DNA from: JACOMS01 sp964352785
Lineage (GTDB): Bacteria; Pseudomonadota; Alphaproteobacteria; Caulobacterales; Maricaulaceae
Length of the DNA stretch: 64,000 nucleotides
NCBI GenBank assembly: GCA_964352785.1
Contig: CAYGTI010000005.1
Coordinates: 62,001-126,000, forward strand
Direction of reading: 5' to 3'
Shown: positions 32,906-41,673 of the stretch, piece after piece
Layout of the letters: the number at the start of each line of letters is the position of its first letter
How positions within the stretch are numbered: the first letter of the stretch is position 1
Program-made: the position numbers and the translations under genes
The notes under the pieces: model-generated
Database searches by the model: none
Told to the model about the DNA's origin: nothing
The model's input: only the letters and a program-made list of their open reading frames with translations

Positions 32906-34582
32906 ATGCGCGTTTTAAAAGTTCTTATACCCGCTGCTATGGCTTTGATGATGGGTTGTAGTCCTTCGGCCGTAGAGACGGTGACGGCCAGCCCTCAATC
33001 GCTTTTCGTTAATGCCAATATTATCACGATGGAGACACACGCGCCGCGCGCCGACGCTATGGTGATTGATGATAACCGCATTATCGCACTCGGCCAATCG
33101 GATATGTTGAAGACGGCCTACCCTGATGCGGCCCGGATTGATCTTGGCGGACAAACGGTTCTGCCCGGTATTATTGACAGCCATGTGCATGTACGCGAGC
33201 TTGGCATGGACCGCATCAAAGCCAATTTAGTCGGCGTAAAAACAGCCGAAGATATTGCCGCGCGCCTGATCGCTCATTACCCCAACCCCAAACCCGGAGC
33301 GTGGTTGATCGGGCAAGGCTGGGATGAAGGCTATTTCGCCTCAGTCGGTAATCCGGACCGAGCTGTGCTCGACGAGGCCTTTCCCGATAACCCTGTTGCG
33401 CTCGAAAGCCTGCACGGATTTGGCGGGTTTTATAATGGCGTGGCTCTGAAAATTGCGGGGATCGACAAAAACACACCTAACCCGGACGTTGGCGACATTC
33501 TGCGCCGGGAGAATGGCGAGCCTACAGGCGTCATGCTAACGCTTGCTCAAAATCTGGTTAACCGCCACATTCCCGCGCCCGACCAAGCGCAAATCGAAGC
33601 CGCCATTAAAGCCGGCATGGCGGAAATGAGGGCGGCTGGCGTCACGTCTATTCACGAGGCCGGCATGACGCCCCAAGATGTGGCCGCCTTTGAGGCGCTC
33701 GCGGCACGCGGCGAATTGCCAATCCGGGTGTACGGGTTGCTCGACGGGAATAATGACGCCTTGATGTCCAAATGGTTTGACCGGGGCCTTTTGGATGATC
33801 CCGAAGATTGGCTCGATATTCGCGGGATTAAGGTTTTTTATGACGGCTCGCTCGGCTCACGCACCGCGTTGATGCGCGAGCCTTATTCAGACCAGCCCGA
33901 TGCGGCCCGGCCGACGGAACGGATTACGCCGGAAGCCGTAACCTCGCTCGGCGCGCGCGCGGCAAAGTTCGGCTTTCAAATGGCCGTTCATGCCATTGGT
34001 GATGAAGGCAATGACCGCACACTTGGTATTTATGAAACCGCTCATGCGCCTTATCCGGATCAGGATCACCGCTGGCGCATTGAGCATGCTCAAGTCGTGC
34101 TGCCGGATTATTATGAGCGCGCGGCCACTTTGGGTGTTATGTCATCGGTTGAGTCCTCGCACGCTGTTGGCGATAGCGGATGGGCCGAAGACCGCGTTGG
34201 ATCCGAACGCATAAAGCATGCCTATGCCTGGCAAAATATCCTCGGGGCAGGCGGGCGGCTGATGATGAATTCCGATTTGCCTGGAGAACCTTGGACGCCC
34301 ATGGAAACCCTTTATTTTTCTGTCACGCGGCAAAAACTGGACGGCAGCCCGCCTGGCGGCTGGTACGCGGATCAGGCGCTTTCTGTTCAGGAAGCGCTCT
34401 ACGCTATGACCGCCGAGAATGCATATGGCGCGTTTCAAGACGATAGCCTTGGAACTTTAGCACCGGGCTATTGGGCGGATTTCATTATCCTTGACCGCGA
34501 TCCGTTCACCACCGCGCGGCAAGAGCTCAAAGACATAAAAGTGGTTGAAACCTGGGTGGCTGGACAAAAAACAGCTCAGTAA
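32906..34582 (+). CDS. Amidohydrolase family (YtcJ-like) lipoprotein
   Basis: A 558 aa metal-dependent hydrolase of the amidohydrolase-3 group. The start at 32906 is supported by GGAGAG 8 nt upstream and by a signal sequence with lipobox (LMMGCSPS). The metal-binding set includes GIIDSHVHVREL early, the region around GIKVFYDGSLGSRTALM, MAVHAIGDEGNDRTL and WRIEHAQVV, ending with the LAPGYWADFIILDRDPF signature of the superfamily. It would act in the periplasm or at a membrane. The substrate is unknown. It overlaps no gene but ends 22 bp before the Fe-alcohol dehydrogenase start, so they may share a transcript. Confidence 0.9.
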   Translation: MRVLKVLIPAAMALMMGCSPSAVETVTASPQSLFVNANIITMETHAPRADAMVIDDNRIIALGQSDMLKTAYPDAARIDLGGQTVLPGIIDSHVHVRELGMDRIKANLVGVKTAEDIAARLIAHYPNPKPGAWLIGQGWDEGYFASVGNPDRAVLDEAFPDNPVALESLHGFGGFYNGVALKIAGIDKNTPNPDVGDILRRENGEPTGVMLTLAQNLVNRHIPAPDQAQIEAAIKAGMAEMRAAGVTSIHEAGMTPQDVAAFEALAARGELPIRVYGLLDGNNDALMSKWFDRGLLDDPEDWLDIRGIKVFYDGSLGSRTALMREPYSDQPDAARPTERITPEAVTSLGARAAKFGFQMAVHAIGDEGNDRTLGIYETAHAPYPDQDHRWRIEHAQVVLPDYYERAATLGVMSSVESSHAVGDSGWAEDRVGSERIKHAYAWQNILGAGGRLMMNSDLPGEPWTPMETLYFSVTRQKLDGSPPGGWYADQALSVQEALYAMTAENAYGAFQDDSLGTLAPGYWADFIILDRDPFTTARQELKDIKVVETWVAGQKTAQ

Positions 34583-34604
34583 AGACTTTCACAAAGGCGA
34601 CATC

Positions 34605-35735
34605 ATGCATTCCTTTCAAACCGTCTCCGACATTCGCATTGAGCCCGGCGGCGCCGCGAAGCTGGATTATTATGTTGAGGGTTTGTGCCGCAACAAGCGT
34701 ATCGCCATTATCACAGATCGCGGCGTGCGAAACCTTGGCCTTTTGGACGCGGGCGTGGATGCGCTTAAATCCGCCGGATATGCCGTGTTCGTTTTTGATA
34801 AAGTTATCGCAGACCCGCCAGAAGAGATCGTCCTGAAAGGCGCAACGGCTGTGCGTAAGTTTAACGCGGGGCTGGTGATTGGGTTTGGCGGCGGCTCACC
34901 GATGGATACGGCCAAAGTCATCGCCCATTTAGCCGGATGTGATCAACCGCTTGAAACCATGTACGGCGTCGGACTAGCCAAAGGCCCGGCCTTGCCACTT
35001 TTGCTGATCCCGACAACTTCAGGCACAGGTTCTGAAGTCACCAATGTTGCGATTATAACGACGGGTAAAACCGCGAAAAAAGGCGTTGTCGCCGACAGTC
35101 TCTATGCCAAGCGCGTCTTGCTCGACGCAAGCCTAACGCTTGGCTTGCCGAAATCCATAACGGCGTCAACAGGTATTGACGCTATGGTGCACGCGATTGA
35201 GGCCTATACGTCTATCCGTGAGAAAAATCCGATTTCTGACACACTCGCGCTGGCCGCCCTGCGCAAACTCCGAAACTCCATTATTGCCGCCTGTGATGAC
35301 GGCTCAAACCTAGAGGCCCGCAACGATATGCTTATGGGCGCAATGCTCGCGGGGCAGGCCTTTTCCAACGCGCCCTGCGCCGCCGTCCACGCGCTAGCCT
35401 ATCCGCTCGGTGGATTTTTCCATGTGCCGCACGGACTTTCAAACGCCCTCGTGCTCACAGAAGTCATGAAATATAATCAGCCCAAAGCCGATCACTGGTA
35501 CGGCGAAATTGCCCGCGATCTCGGCGTGGGGCAAACGGGCTCTGATCTCATCGGCGAAATGCTGCGCATCAAAGACGCGACGCACGTGCCGCAAACCCTC
35601 ACCGAGGTCAACATCCCCAACACCGCCATTGAAATGATGGCCCAGGACGCCATGACCAAAGACAGGCTATTGATGAACAACCCGCGCGAAATGACGTTGG
35701 CTGCAACAATCAATATTTATGAAAACATCTTGTAA
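34605..35735 (+). CDS. Iron-containing alcohol dehydrogenase
   Basis: A 376 aa group III dehydrogenase. GFGGGSPMDTAK is the NAD-binding GGGS motif, IPTTSGTGSEVTNVA follows, and the metal ligands lie in STGIDAMVHAIEAY (Asp and His) and HALAYPLGGFFHVPHG (two His). It oxidises an alcohol or reduces an aldehyde in the cytoplasm; the substrate is unknown. I start at the ATG of MHSFQTVSDIRIEP; the frame reaches back to 34545, inside the amidohydrolase gene. The next gene starts 3 bp after its stop, forming an operon with a thioesterase and an HD-domain protein. Confidence 0.92.
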   Translation: MHSFQTVSDIRIEPGGAAKLDYYVEGLCRNKRIAIITDRGVRNLGLLDAGVDALKSAGYAVFVFDKVIADPPEEIVLKGATAVRKFNAGLVIGFGGGSPMDTAKVIAHLAGCDQPLETMYGVGLAKGPALPLLLIPTTSGTGSEVTNVAIITTGKTAKKGVVADSLYAKRVLLDASLTLGLPKSITASTGIDAMVHAIEAYTSIREKNPISDTLALAALRKLRNSIIAACDDGSNLEARNDMLMGAMLAGQAFSNAPCAAVHALAYPLGGFFHVPHGLSNALVLTEVMKYNQPKADHWYGEIARDLGVGQTGSDLIGEMLRIKDATHVPQTLTEVNIPNTAIEMMAQDAMTKDRLLMNNPREMTLAATINIYENIL

Positions 35736-35738
35736 GAC

Positions 35739-36176
35739 ATGCCCAAACCTACATCGCATGCCCTTGGTGATTATCCATACACATTAAAAATCCCGACACG
35801 CTGGAATGATAATGATGTTTATGGGCATGTGAATAATTCGGTCTATTATTTTTATTTTGATACTGCCGTAAATAAATGGCTCATCGAAAAGGGGCTCCTT
35901 GAGATCGGAAAAAGCGAAACCATTGGCCTTGTGGTCGAGACGGGCTGCTCATATTTCGGGCCGATAGGGTTTCCGGATATCGTCACAGCCGGCTTGCGGA
36001 CCGCCAAAATAGGTACAAGCAGCGTGCGTTACGAAATCGGACTATTTCGTAACGACGAAACTATAGCCAGCGCACAGGGGCATTTCGTTCATGTCTATGT
36101 GAACGAAGCCACTCGACGGCCAGCGCCTTTGTCTGATAAGATGGGAGAAACACTTCGGGAGATTTATCATGGGTAA
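35739..36176 (+). CDS. Acyl-CoA thioesterase (4HBT hot-dog fold)
   Basis: A 145 aa protein with the 4-hydroxybenzoyl-CoA thioesterase signature TRWNDNDVYGHVNNSVYYFYFD, in which the Asp is the usual catalytic residue, and the strand GTSSVRYEIGLF. It would hydrolyse an acyl- or aryl-CoA. It lies 3 bp after the Fe-alcohol dehydrogenase stop and overlaps the following HD-domain gene by 8 bp, so the three are co-translated. The specific acyl group cannot be read from sequence. Confidence 0.9.
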   Translation: MPKPTSHALGDYPYTLKIPTRWNDNDVYGHVNNSVYYFYFDTAVNKWLIEKGLLEIGKSETIGLVVETGCSYFGPIGFPDIVTAGLRTAKIGTSSVRYEIGLFRNDETIASAQGHFVHVYVNEATRRPAPLSDKMGETLREIYHG

Positions 36177-36729
36177 GCAAGCCACATTTACGAAAATGCA
36201 AGAGGGCACCAAAGAAGATTGGATGCTGATCGGCGCGGCCCACATGGAAGAGTTTAAAAACACGGCAGACCGCTTTATCGATATGCTCAAATCGCTAGAA
36301 CAGCATACGCTTGGGTTTGCCTGTGATCAACTCCAGCACGCGCTTATGACGGGCACGCTGGCGCGGCGCGCGGGCGCGAGCGATGAGCACATCGTCATCG
36401 CGCTGTGTCATGATATTGGCAAGGCGATCAATGTCCCAAATCACGGGGCCATTGCGGCCGAGATGATGCGGCCCTATATCTCAGACGACAGCTATCATGT
36501 GATTTACCATCACCAAGCCTTCCAAGGTGAGCATTATTACGAATATCTCGGCGCGCCCACAGACCTGCGTAAGCAATGGAAAGATGAAAGCTGGTATGAT
36601 TTAGCGGTGACTTTGGTTGATGAATGGGACGCTCATGCGTTTGATCCGGACTTCGAAGTCGACAGCCTTGAAAGCTTCATCCCGCTCATGCGCAAAGTCT
36701 TTCACAATACGCCCATGGCCATCGGATAG
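36169..36729 (+). CDS. HD-domain protein, possibly a diiron oxygenase of the PhnZ/MIOX type
   Basis: A 186 aa HD-fold protein. Candidate ligands run in the six-residue order of mixed-valent diiron HD enzymes: His57 (LQHALMTG), His81-Asp82 (LCHDIGK), His92 (NHG), His114/115 (YHHQAFQGEHYYEY) and Asp151 or Asp154 (VDEWDAHAFD). The 24-residue spacing from the first His to the HD pair matches PhnZ as I recall it. Relatives are often annotated as phosphonate-associated HDIG proteins or plain phosphohydrolases. No phosphonate gene is nearby. GGGAG precedes the ATG. The oxygenase idea is inference. Confidence 0.75.
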   Translation: MGKQATFTKMQEGTKEDWMLIGAAHMEEFKNTADRFIDMLKSLEQHTLGFACDQLQHALMTGTLARRAGASDEHIVIALCHDIGKAINVPNHGAIAAEMMRPYISDDSYHVIYHHQAFQGEHYYEYLGAPTDLRKQWKDESWYDLAVTLVDEWDAHAFDPDFEVDSLESFIPLMRKVFHNTPMAIG

Positions 36730-36731
36730 AC

Positions 36732-37937
36732 TTACGCAGCTGCGGCCTCTCGAACGCTCAGCGCGGTCATCAGATCTTCGAGCAAGTCATCCGGATTTTC
36801 CAGCCCGACGGACAGGCGTACCAAACCTTCGGTGATGCCGTGATGGGCGCGTTCTTCGGGTGTGTAGGACGAATGGGTCATACTGGCCGGATGCTGGATT
36901 AGGCTGTCCGCATCGCCCAGCGACACCGCACGGCGGATCAACTTAAGCCGGTTCATTGCCGCCACGCCGGCCGCATAGCCGCCTTTTAGCTCCATCGCAA
37001 TCATACCGCCAAATCCGCTCATTTGCGTCTGTGCCAGCATTTTTTGCGGGAAACTATCAAGACCCGGATAGTAAACCCGGTCAACCGCGCCGTGGGCCTC
37101 TAAGATGCGCGCGATTGTCATGGCGCTTTTGCAATGACGCTCCATGCGCAACTCAAGCGTCTTAAGCCCCCGCATCACAAGCATGGCATTAAATGGCGAC
37201 ATCGACGCGCCGGTCATATCTTTGACGCCCTCCAGCCTGACGCGCATCATATCCTCGGCGCTCCCGACGACCAGCCCGGCGATTAAATCCCCGTGACCAC
37301 CCAAATATTTCGTCGCGGAATGAACGGCCATATCCGCGCCATGCTCAACCGGGCGGGTCAAATAAGGCGTGGCGAAAGTATTATCGACAATGGTTTTGAT
37401 GCCCCTTGGACGGGCTATGTTTGAAATAGCAGCAATATCAATCAACCGCATGTTCGGGTTAGCGGGCGTTTCATAATAGATGACGCGTGTGCGCGGCGTG
37501 ATCGCGGCCTCTACTGCGTCCGGGTTTGTCATGTCGACATGGGTCACTTTAACCCCGAACTTTGACAGGCCGTGGGTCAAGAACGCAAACGTACAGCCAT
37601 AAAGCGTCAGGTCTGCGATAAGTTCATCCCCAGACGATAAAAACGTCCAAAGCGCCGACGTGATCGCGCCCATACCAGACGCCGTGGCCACCGCCGCGTC
37701 CGCGCCTTCGAGGTCGGCCATGCGCCGCTCCAGCAAGTCAAGGGTTGGATTTGAGATACGGGAATAAAAGTGCCCGGGGCGCTGCCCCGCAAACATTTCT
37801 CCGCCTTGCTCGGCGGTCTCAAACGCAAAAGTCGAGGTCAAATGCAGCGGCGGCGTGACTGCGCCGTGCTCGCCCATGGGATCATATCCCGAATGAATAG
37901 CGCGTGTGGCGAAGCCTTGTGGCATGTGATGAGGCAT
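36732..37937 (-). CDS. Methionine gamma-lyase (PLP trans-sulfuration family)
   Basis: A 401 aa PLP enzyme that splits methionine to methanethiol, 2-oxobutyrate and ammonia. Key residues follow the Pseudomonas numbering minus one: Tyr58 and Arg60 in HFYSRISNPT, Tyr113 and Cys115 in TLYGCTFAFL, and the PLP lysine 210 in HSATKYLGGHGD. The cysteine after Tyr-Gly separates methionine gamma-lyase from cystathionine enzymes. The ATG of MPHHMPQGF has AGAGAGACC upstream and is preferred to the longer frame at 37994. It is divergent from an Lrp-type regulator, the usual arrangement. Confidence 0.92.
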   Translation of the reverse strand: MPHHMPQGFATRAIHSGYDPMGEHGAVTPPLHLTSTFAFETAEQGGEMFAGQRPGHFYSRISNPTLDLLERRMADLEGADAAVATASGMGAITSALWTFLSSGDELIADLTLYGCTFAFLTHGLSKFGVKVTHVDMTNPDAVEAAITPRTRVIYYETPANPNMRLIDIAAISNIARPRGIKTIVDNTFATPYLTRPVEHGADMAVHSATKYLGGHGDLIAGLVVGSAEDMMRVRLEGVKDMTGASMSPFNAMLVMRGLKTLELRMERHCKSAMTIARILEAHGAVDRVYYPGLDSFPQKMLAQTQMSGFGGMIAMELKGGYAAGVAAMNRLKLIRRAVSLGDADSLIQHPASMTHSSYTPEERAHHGITEGLVRLSVGLENPDDLLEDLMTALSVREAAAA

Positions 37938-38008
37938 AGCGGTCTCTCTTAGTTTTGCGCAATATAAACCAATATGCACGGCAGGTGTTGCCATTTCATT
38001 TCACTGTA

Positions 38009-38018
38009 TTATTAATAA
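38009..38018. promoter_or_regulatory. Candidate Lrp/AsnC operator between megL and the regulator gene
   Basis: A perfect 10 bp palindrome TTATTAATAA flanked by TGTA and ACA, in the middle of the 111 bp divergent gap. Lrp/AsnC proteins bind AT-rich imperfect palindromes of this kind, so it could control both genes. Confidence 0.4.
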
Positions 38019-38048
38019 ACAGCATTATCTGCCAATATAGAGACATTT

Positions 38049-38516
38049 ATGGATAGAAAAGACCGGCAAATTATCCGCTGCCTTCAGGAAGATGGCCGAT
38101 TGACCAATCAAGATTTGGCCGAGCAAGTCAATCTGTCTCCCTCGCCCTGCCTTCGGCGGGTTAAAAATCTTGAGAAAAGCGGCTTGATCAAGGGCTACAC
38201 CGCGATCATTGACCAAAAGGCTTACGGGTTGCCTTTAACCGCTTTTTTGCGGGTGCGACTTGAGCGGCATTCAGAAGACATTGTCCAGGTTTTCGAGCGG
38301 GAAGTCCGGCGTACAGAGGAGATTCTCGATTGCTTTGTCATTACAGGTAGCGCCGATTATTTACTCCGCGTTGTCGTCAAAAGCCTTGACGCCTATGAGG
38401 CCTTTATCCGCCAAGAACTGCAACGCATTCCGGGCGTCGCCTCGATTGACTCCAGTTTTGCCTTTGGCACGGTCAAGCAATCCCACGTGTTTCCGCGAAT
38501 CGGGCCTGCGTCTTGA
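38049..38516 (+). CDS. Lrp/AsnC family transcriptional regulator
   Basis: A 155 aa regulator with an N-terminal helix-turn-helix (LQEDGRLTNQDLAEQVNLSP then CLRRVKNLEKSGLIKGYTA) and a C-terminal RAM ligand-binding domain (FVITGSADYLLRVVVKSLDAYE, then IPGVASIDSSFAFGTVK). Divergent from methionine gamma-lyase, so it probably senses methionine or another amino acid and controls that gene. It overlaps the gluQRS start by 4 bp. Confidence 0.93.
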   Translation: MDRKDRQIIRCLQEDGRLTNQDLAEQVNLSPSPCLRRVKNLEKSGLIKGYTAIIDQKAYGLPLTAFLRVRLERHSEDIVQVFEREVRRTEEILDCFVITGSADYLLRVVVKSLDAYEAFIRQELQRIPGVASIDSSFAFGTVKQSHVFPRIGPAS

Positions 38517-39316
38517 GCCGCAAAATCATCACGCGGTTTGCCCCCTCGCCTACGGGATATTTACATTTGGGTCATGCCTATGCGGCCGCTCAGGCCTTTG
38601 GGTTTGCACAGAAACATAACGGTATATGCTTGCTGCGGATCGAAGATATTGACCACGCACGTTGCCGCCCTGAATTTACTTACGCCATTTACGAGGCCTT
38701 GTCTTGGCTGGGGTTTAACTGGCCGCGACCTGTGCGGATGCAGAGCGCGCACCGGGGGGCGTATGATCACGTCATTGATCAGTTAAAGGCGCGGGGCTTG
38801 CTTTATCGGTGTTTTAAAACCCGCAAAGATATACCGCACGGCCTATTTCGAAGCCAAGCGTTAAGTCCGGATGAAGAGCAAACTCGCCTCGCGCATGGTG
38901 ATCCCTTTGCTTGGCGGCTTTCCATCGCGCGGTGCCAAGAGAGTCTCTTGGAGCCGCTAACATACGAAGAAACAGGCGAGGCCCCCGGCACAAAACATGT
39001 CGAATTAGACGGCTTAAGTGACGAGGTTCTGGCCCGCAAAGATATCGGCACCAGCTATCATGTGGCGTGCTGCAATGATGATGCCCTGCAAAACATCACG
39101 CATATTGTTCGCGGCGTTGATATCGCCCCGCTGACACCCCTGCACCGCCTCCTCCAACATTTAATGGGGTGGCCCACCCCCCTTTATCATCATCACAACC
39201 TGATAAAAACGGCGCAAGGCGAGAAGCTTTCCAAACGCAAGCAAGCCGCGTCTATCCTGTCTTTACGGGCGGAGGGGTTCACAGCGCAGGACGTTTTGGC
39301 TATGGCGCAGATATGA
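38513..39316 (+). CDS. gluQ: Glutamyl-Q tRNA(Asp) synthetase
   Basis: A 267 aa paralogue of glutamyl-tRNA synthetase that lacks the anticodon-binding domain and attaches glutamate to queuosine-34 of tRNA(Asp). It has RFAPSPTGYLHLGHAYAA (HIGH region, as HLGH) and ends the catalytic domain with HHNLIKTAQGEKLSKRKQ (KMSKS region, as KLSKR). The GluRS-type RGVDIAPLTPLHRLLQHLMG is present. The start is a TTG that overlaps the preceding TGA stop. The stop overlaps the TfoX-C gene in an ATGA junction. Confidence 0.92.
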   Translation: MSRKIITRFAPSPTGYLHLGHAYAAAQAFGFAQKHNGICLLRIEDIDHARCRPEFTYAIYEALSWLGFNWPRPVRMQSAHRGAYDHVIDQLKARGLLYRCFKTRKDIPHGLFRSQALSPDEEQTRLAHGDPFAWRLSIARCQESLLEPLTYEETGEAPGTKHVELDGLSDEVLARKDIGTSYHVACCNDDALQNITHIVRGVDIAPLTPLHRLLQHLMGWPTPLYHHHNLIKTAQGEKLSKRKQAASILSLRAEGFTAQDVLAMAQI

Positions 39317-39621
39317 ACCCGCCTGAAAAAATTTCCAGCCTAAAAGGATTAGGCTCGCATTCCGAAAAAGCTCTCAACGCCATCGGCATCCACACCCCGG
39401 CGGATTTGGAAAAGGCGGGAGCGATAGGCGCGTATTACAAACTCATAAACGCCGGGACAGCGCCTAATATGAATTTTCTCTATGCCCTTGTTGGCGCCCT
39501 GGAAAATCGCCTCTGGCAGGATGTCGCCAAGCACGATAAGGGAGCGTTGGCGCTGGCGCTTGAGAACTACAGGGAAATGCGCGCGGGCTTAGAGACTCAA
39601 AACAGGCGAAACCTGACATGA
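39313..39621 (+). CDS. TfoX C-terminal domain protein
   Basis: A 102 aa protein made only of the TfoX C-terminal helix-hairpin-helix-like domain: ISSLKGLGSHSEKALNAIGI, HTPADLEKAGAIGAYYKL, then NFLYALVGALENRLW. Relatives are annotated as competence regulators, but in Alphaproteobacteria the role is unknown. The real start is the ATG at 39313 in the ATGA overlap with gluQRS; the longer frame from 39169 is antiparallel junk inside gluQRS. It overlaps the Rieske gene in a second ATGA. Confidence 0.85.
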   Translation: MNPPEKISSLKGLGSHSEKALNAIGIHTPADLEKAGAIGAYYKLINAGTAPNMNFLYALVGALENRLWQDVAKHDKGALALALENYREMRAGLETQNRRNLT

Positions 39622-40655
39622 AAACATTCGTTTCTGATATCTGGTATTTCGCCGGGATTTCCAGCGACATCAAGCCAGGAAAACTCATCCGGCGGGTCAT
39701 CGCGAAAGAACCGATTACGCTGGGCCGCCGCCGCGACGGGACGGTATTTGCGCTTCGCGATATTTGTCCGCACCGGGCTGCACCTTTATCTGCGGGACAC
39801 ATCAAGGACGATACGGTCGAGTGCCCCTATCATGGGTGGCGGTTCGGCGTGAACGACGGAGCCTGCAAAGAGATTCCCGCCATGTGCGCGGATCAAAGAT
39901 TTCAAAGCGAAAAGATAAAAGTCCGTAGCTTCCCGATCCGTGAAAACGGCGCGCTGATATGGGTCTATATTGCCTCAGATAAACGGTTCACCGGAATGCC
40001 TCCGATTGATCCGCCTGCCTTTGCGTTTGCCAACCGCCGCCCTGTCATGGACGATGAGCTTCTTTTAAATTGTCATGTTGACCAAGCGGTCATCGGCTTG
40101 ATGGATCCGGCCCACGGCCCGTTCGTCCACCGCCAATGGTGGTGGCGCTCGGAGAAAAGCATCCATGAAAAAGCAAAAAGGTTTGAACCGCGAGAGCGGG
40201 GCTTTGCTATGGCGGCACACAGCCCCTCGTCCAACAGCTTTGCCTATAAGCTTCTCGGCGGAAAACCCATCACGGAGATTTCCTTTCGCCTGCCCGGCAT
40301 TCGCACCGAAGAGATTAAGGTCGGGGAAAAAACACTTTTATCCTTTACGGCAGTGACGCCCATTGATGAGACCCAGACACAAATACGCCAGATATTTTTT
40401 ACAGATATGAGGTTGATTAAAGTTCTCTCACCGCTTTTGAAAGTTGGCGCGGCGAAGTTTCTACGCCAAGATGGAGATATGGTCGATTTGCAACAAATGG
40501 GTTTGAAGTATGACCCTGTTTTGATGTTGGTCGAAGATGCGGATACACAAGCAAAATGGTATCATGCGATAAAAAAAGAATGGGCAAAATCACGAACAGA
40601 GCAGCGCGATTTCATTAACCCGGTTAAAGCAAAAACGCTAAGGTGGCGATCTTAA
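39618..40655 (+). CDS. Rieske-type aromatic ring-hydroxylating oxygenase, alpha subunit (PaO-like)
   Basis: A 345 aa oxygenase with a Rieske [2Fe-2S] motif (CPHRAAPLSAG and CPYHGWRFG) at residues 50-78 and a mononuclear-iron domain. Its ligands are likely in CHVDQAVIGLMDPAHGPFVH, near residue 155. It resembles the pheophorbide-a-oxygenase/vanillate demethylase type that works with a separate reductase. No reductase gene is adjacent. The substrate is unknown. It is translationally coupled to the TfoX-C gene. Confidence 0.88.
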   Translation: MKTFVSDIWYFAGISSDIKPGKLIRRVIAKEPITLGRRRDGTVFALRDICPHRAAPLSAGHIKDDTVECPYHGWRFGVNDGACKEIPAMCADQRFQSEKIKVRSFPIRENGALIWVYIASDKRFTGMPPIDPPAFAFANRRPVMDDELLLNCHVDQAVIGLMDPAHGPFVHRQWWWRSEKSIHEKAKRFEPRERGFAMAAHSPSSNSFAYKLLGGKPITEISFRLPGIRTEEIKVGEKTLLSFTAVTPIDETQTQIRQIFFTDMRLIKVLSPLLKVGAAKFLRQDGDMVDLQQMGLKYDPVLMLVEDADTQAKWYHAIKKEWAKSRTEQRDFINPVKAKTLRWRS

Positions 40656-40745
40656 TAGCGCGGGCCTGCGTATAAAGTTTATTAAGCCGCATAGACGGGC
40701 GCGCAGCGGTTCCCCATATGAAGCGCTCAAGAAGAGGAATTTCTT

Positions 40746-40952
40746 ATGATTTTATTTCTGACACTACTCACAGTCATCGCTTTTGGCGCTGTGGTCATGA
40801 CACTGGTCATGGGCGCGTTGTCGATGAAGGGTAAAGACCTTAAAGACCGTGAAAACTCAAATCTATGGATGCGTCGCCGCGTCACGGCGCAAGTCCTCGC
40901 AATCGGGCTTTTATTTCTGACTATGTATGTCAAAACCAATGCAGGTGCATAG
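40746..40952 (+). CDS. HIG1-domain twin transmembrane protein
   Basis: A 68 aa protein with two membrane helices (FLTLLTVIAFGAVVMTLVMG and VLAIGLLFLTMYV) joined by a basic loop (KGKDLKDRENSNLWMRRRV). This is the HIG_1_N family, whose mitochondrial relatives bind cytochrome c oxidase. AGAGGAA lies 6 nt before the ATG. It ends 3 bp before the adenosyltransferase GTG. Confidence 0.88.
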   Translation: MILFLTLLTVIAFGAVVMTLVMGALSMKGKDLKDRENSNLWMRRRVTAQVLAIGLLFLTMYVKTNAGA

Positions 40953-40955
40953 GCC

Positions 40956-41531
40956 GTGGTCAAACTGAATAAAATTTATACCCGCACAGGTGATGACGGC
41001 ACGACGGGGCTTGTGGATGGCTCCCGGCTATCAAAGTCTGCTTTACGCGTACACGCCTATGGTGATGTAGACGAAACCAACAGCGTCGTTGGGCTTGTCC
41101 GGCTACATCTAGAAAACCGCCGCTTGGATGATATGATGGCGCGCATTCAAAATGATCTCTTTGATTTGGGCGCTGATCTTGCGACGCCTTTGCCCGAGGC
41201 CGGGGCCGCCGACAGTGAATATGCGCTGCGCATGGTCGCCGAGCAATCCGCGCGCCTCGAACAAGAGCTAGACGCGCTAAATGCAGACCTTGAGCCGCTC
41301 AATAGTTTCGTTCTTCCCGGCGGCTCACCCCCTGCCGCCTATTTACACCAAGCGCGAACCGTTTGCCGCCGGGCCGAGAGGCTCACAGTCGCTATGATGG
41401 AGAAAGAAGCTGTGAACCCTCACGCGCTGACATATTTAAACCGCCTCTCTGATTTTCTGTTCGTCGCCGCGCGCTGGTGTAATGATCAGGGCCATTCGGA
41501 CGTCAAATGGGTGCCCGGAGCGAACAGATAG
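40956..41531 (+). CDS. Cob(I)alamin adenosyltransferase, PduO type
   Basis: A 191 aa ATP:corrinoid adenosyltransferase that makes adenosylcobalamin. KIYTRTGDDGTTGLVDG is the ATP-binding loop, HAYGDVDETNSVVGL follows, and VLPGGSPPAAYLHQARTVCRRAER and TYLNRLSDFLFVAARWCN are the C-terminal signatures. The start is a GTG close behind the HIG1 gene. Its neighbours do not form a cobalamin operon; downstream is etfBA. Confidence 0.94.
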   Translation: MVKLNKIYTRTGDDGTTGLVDGSRLSKSALRVHAYGDVDETNSVVGLVRLHLENRRLDDMMARIQNDLFDLGADLATPLPEAGAADSEYALRMVAEQSARLEQELDALNADLEPLNSFVLPGGSPPAAYLHQARTVCRRAERLTVAMMEKEAVNPHALTYLNRLSDFLFVAARWCNDQGHSDVKWVPGANR

Positions 41532-41673
41532 CCCTCTCAGGCGTACGGCTTTCATGTATATGCAACAAAATGCATAATGCCGCAGTTTTCCTATCTTGTC
41601 TTTTGCGTCATTCTCCCTCATATGAAGCTCGCTATAATTGAACATAACAATCCCGTTTAAACCGGAGCACACC

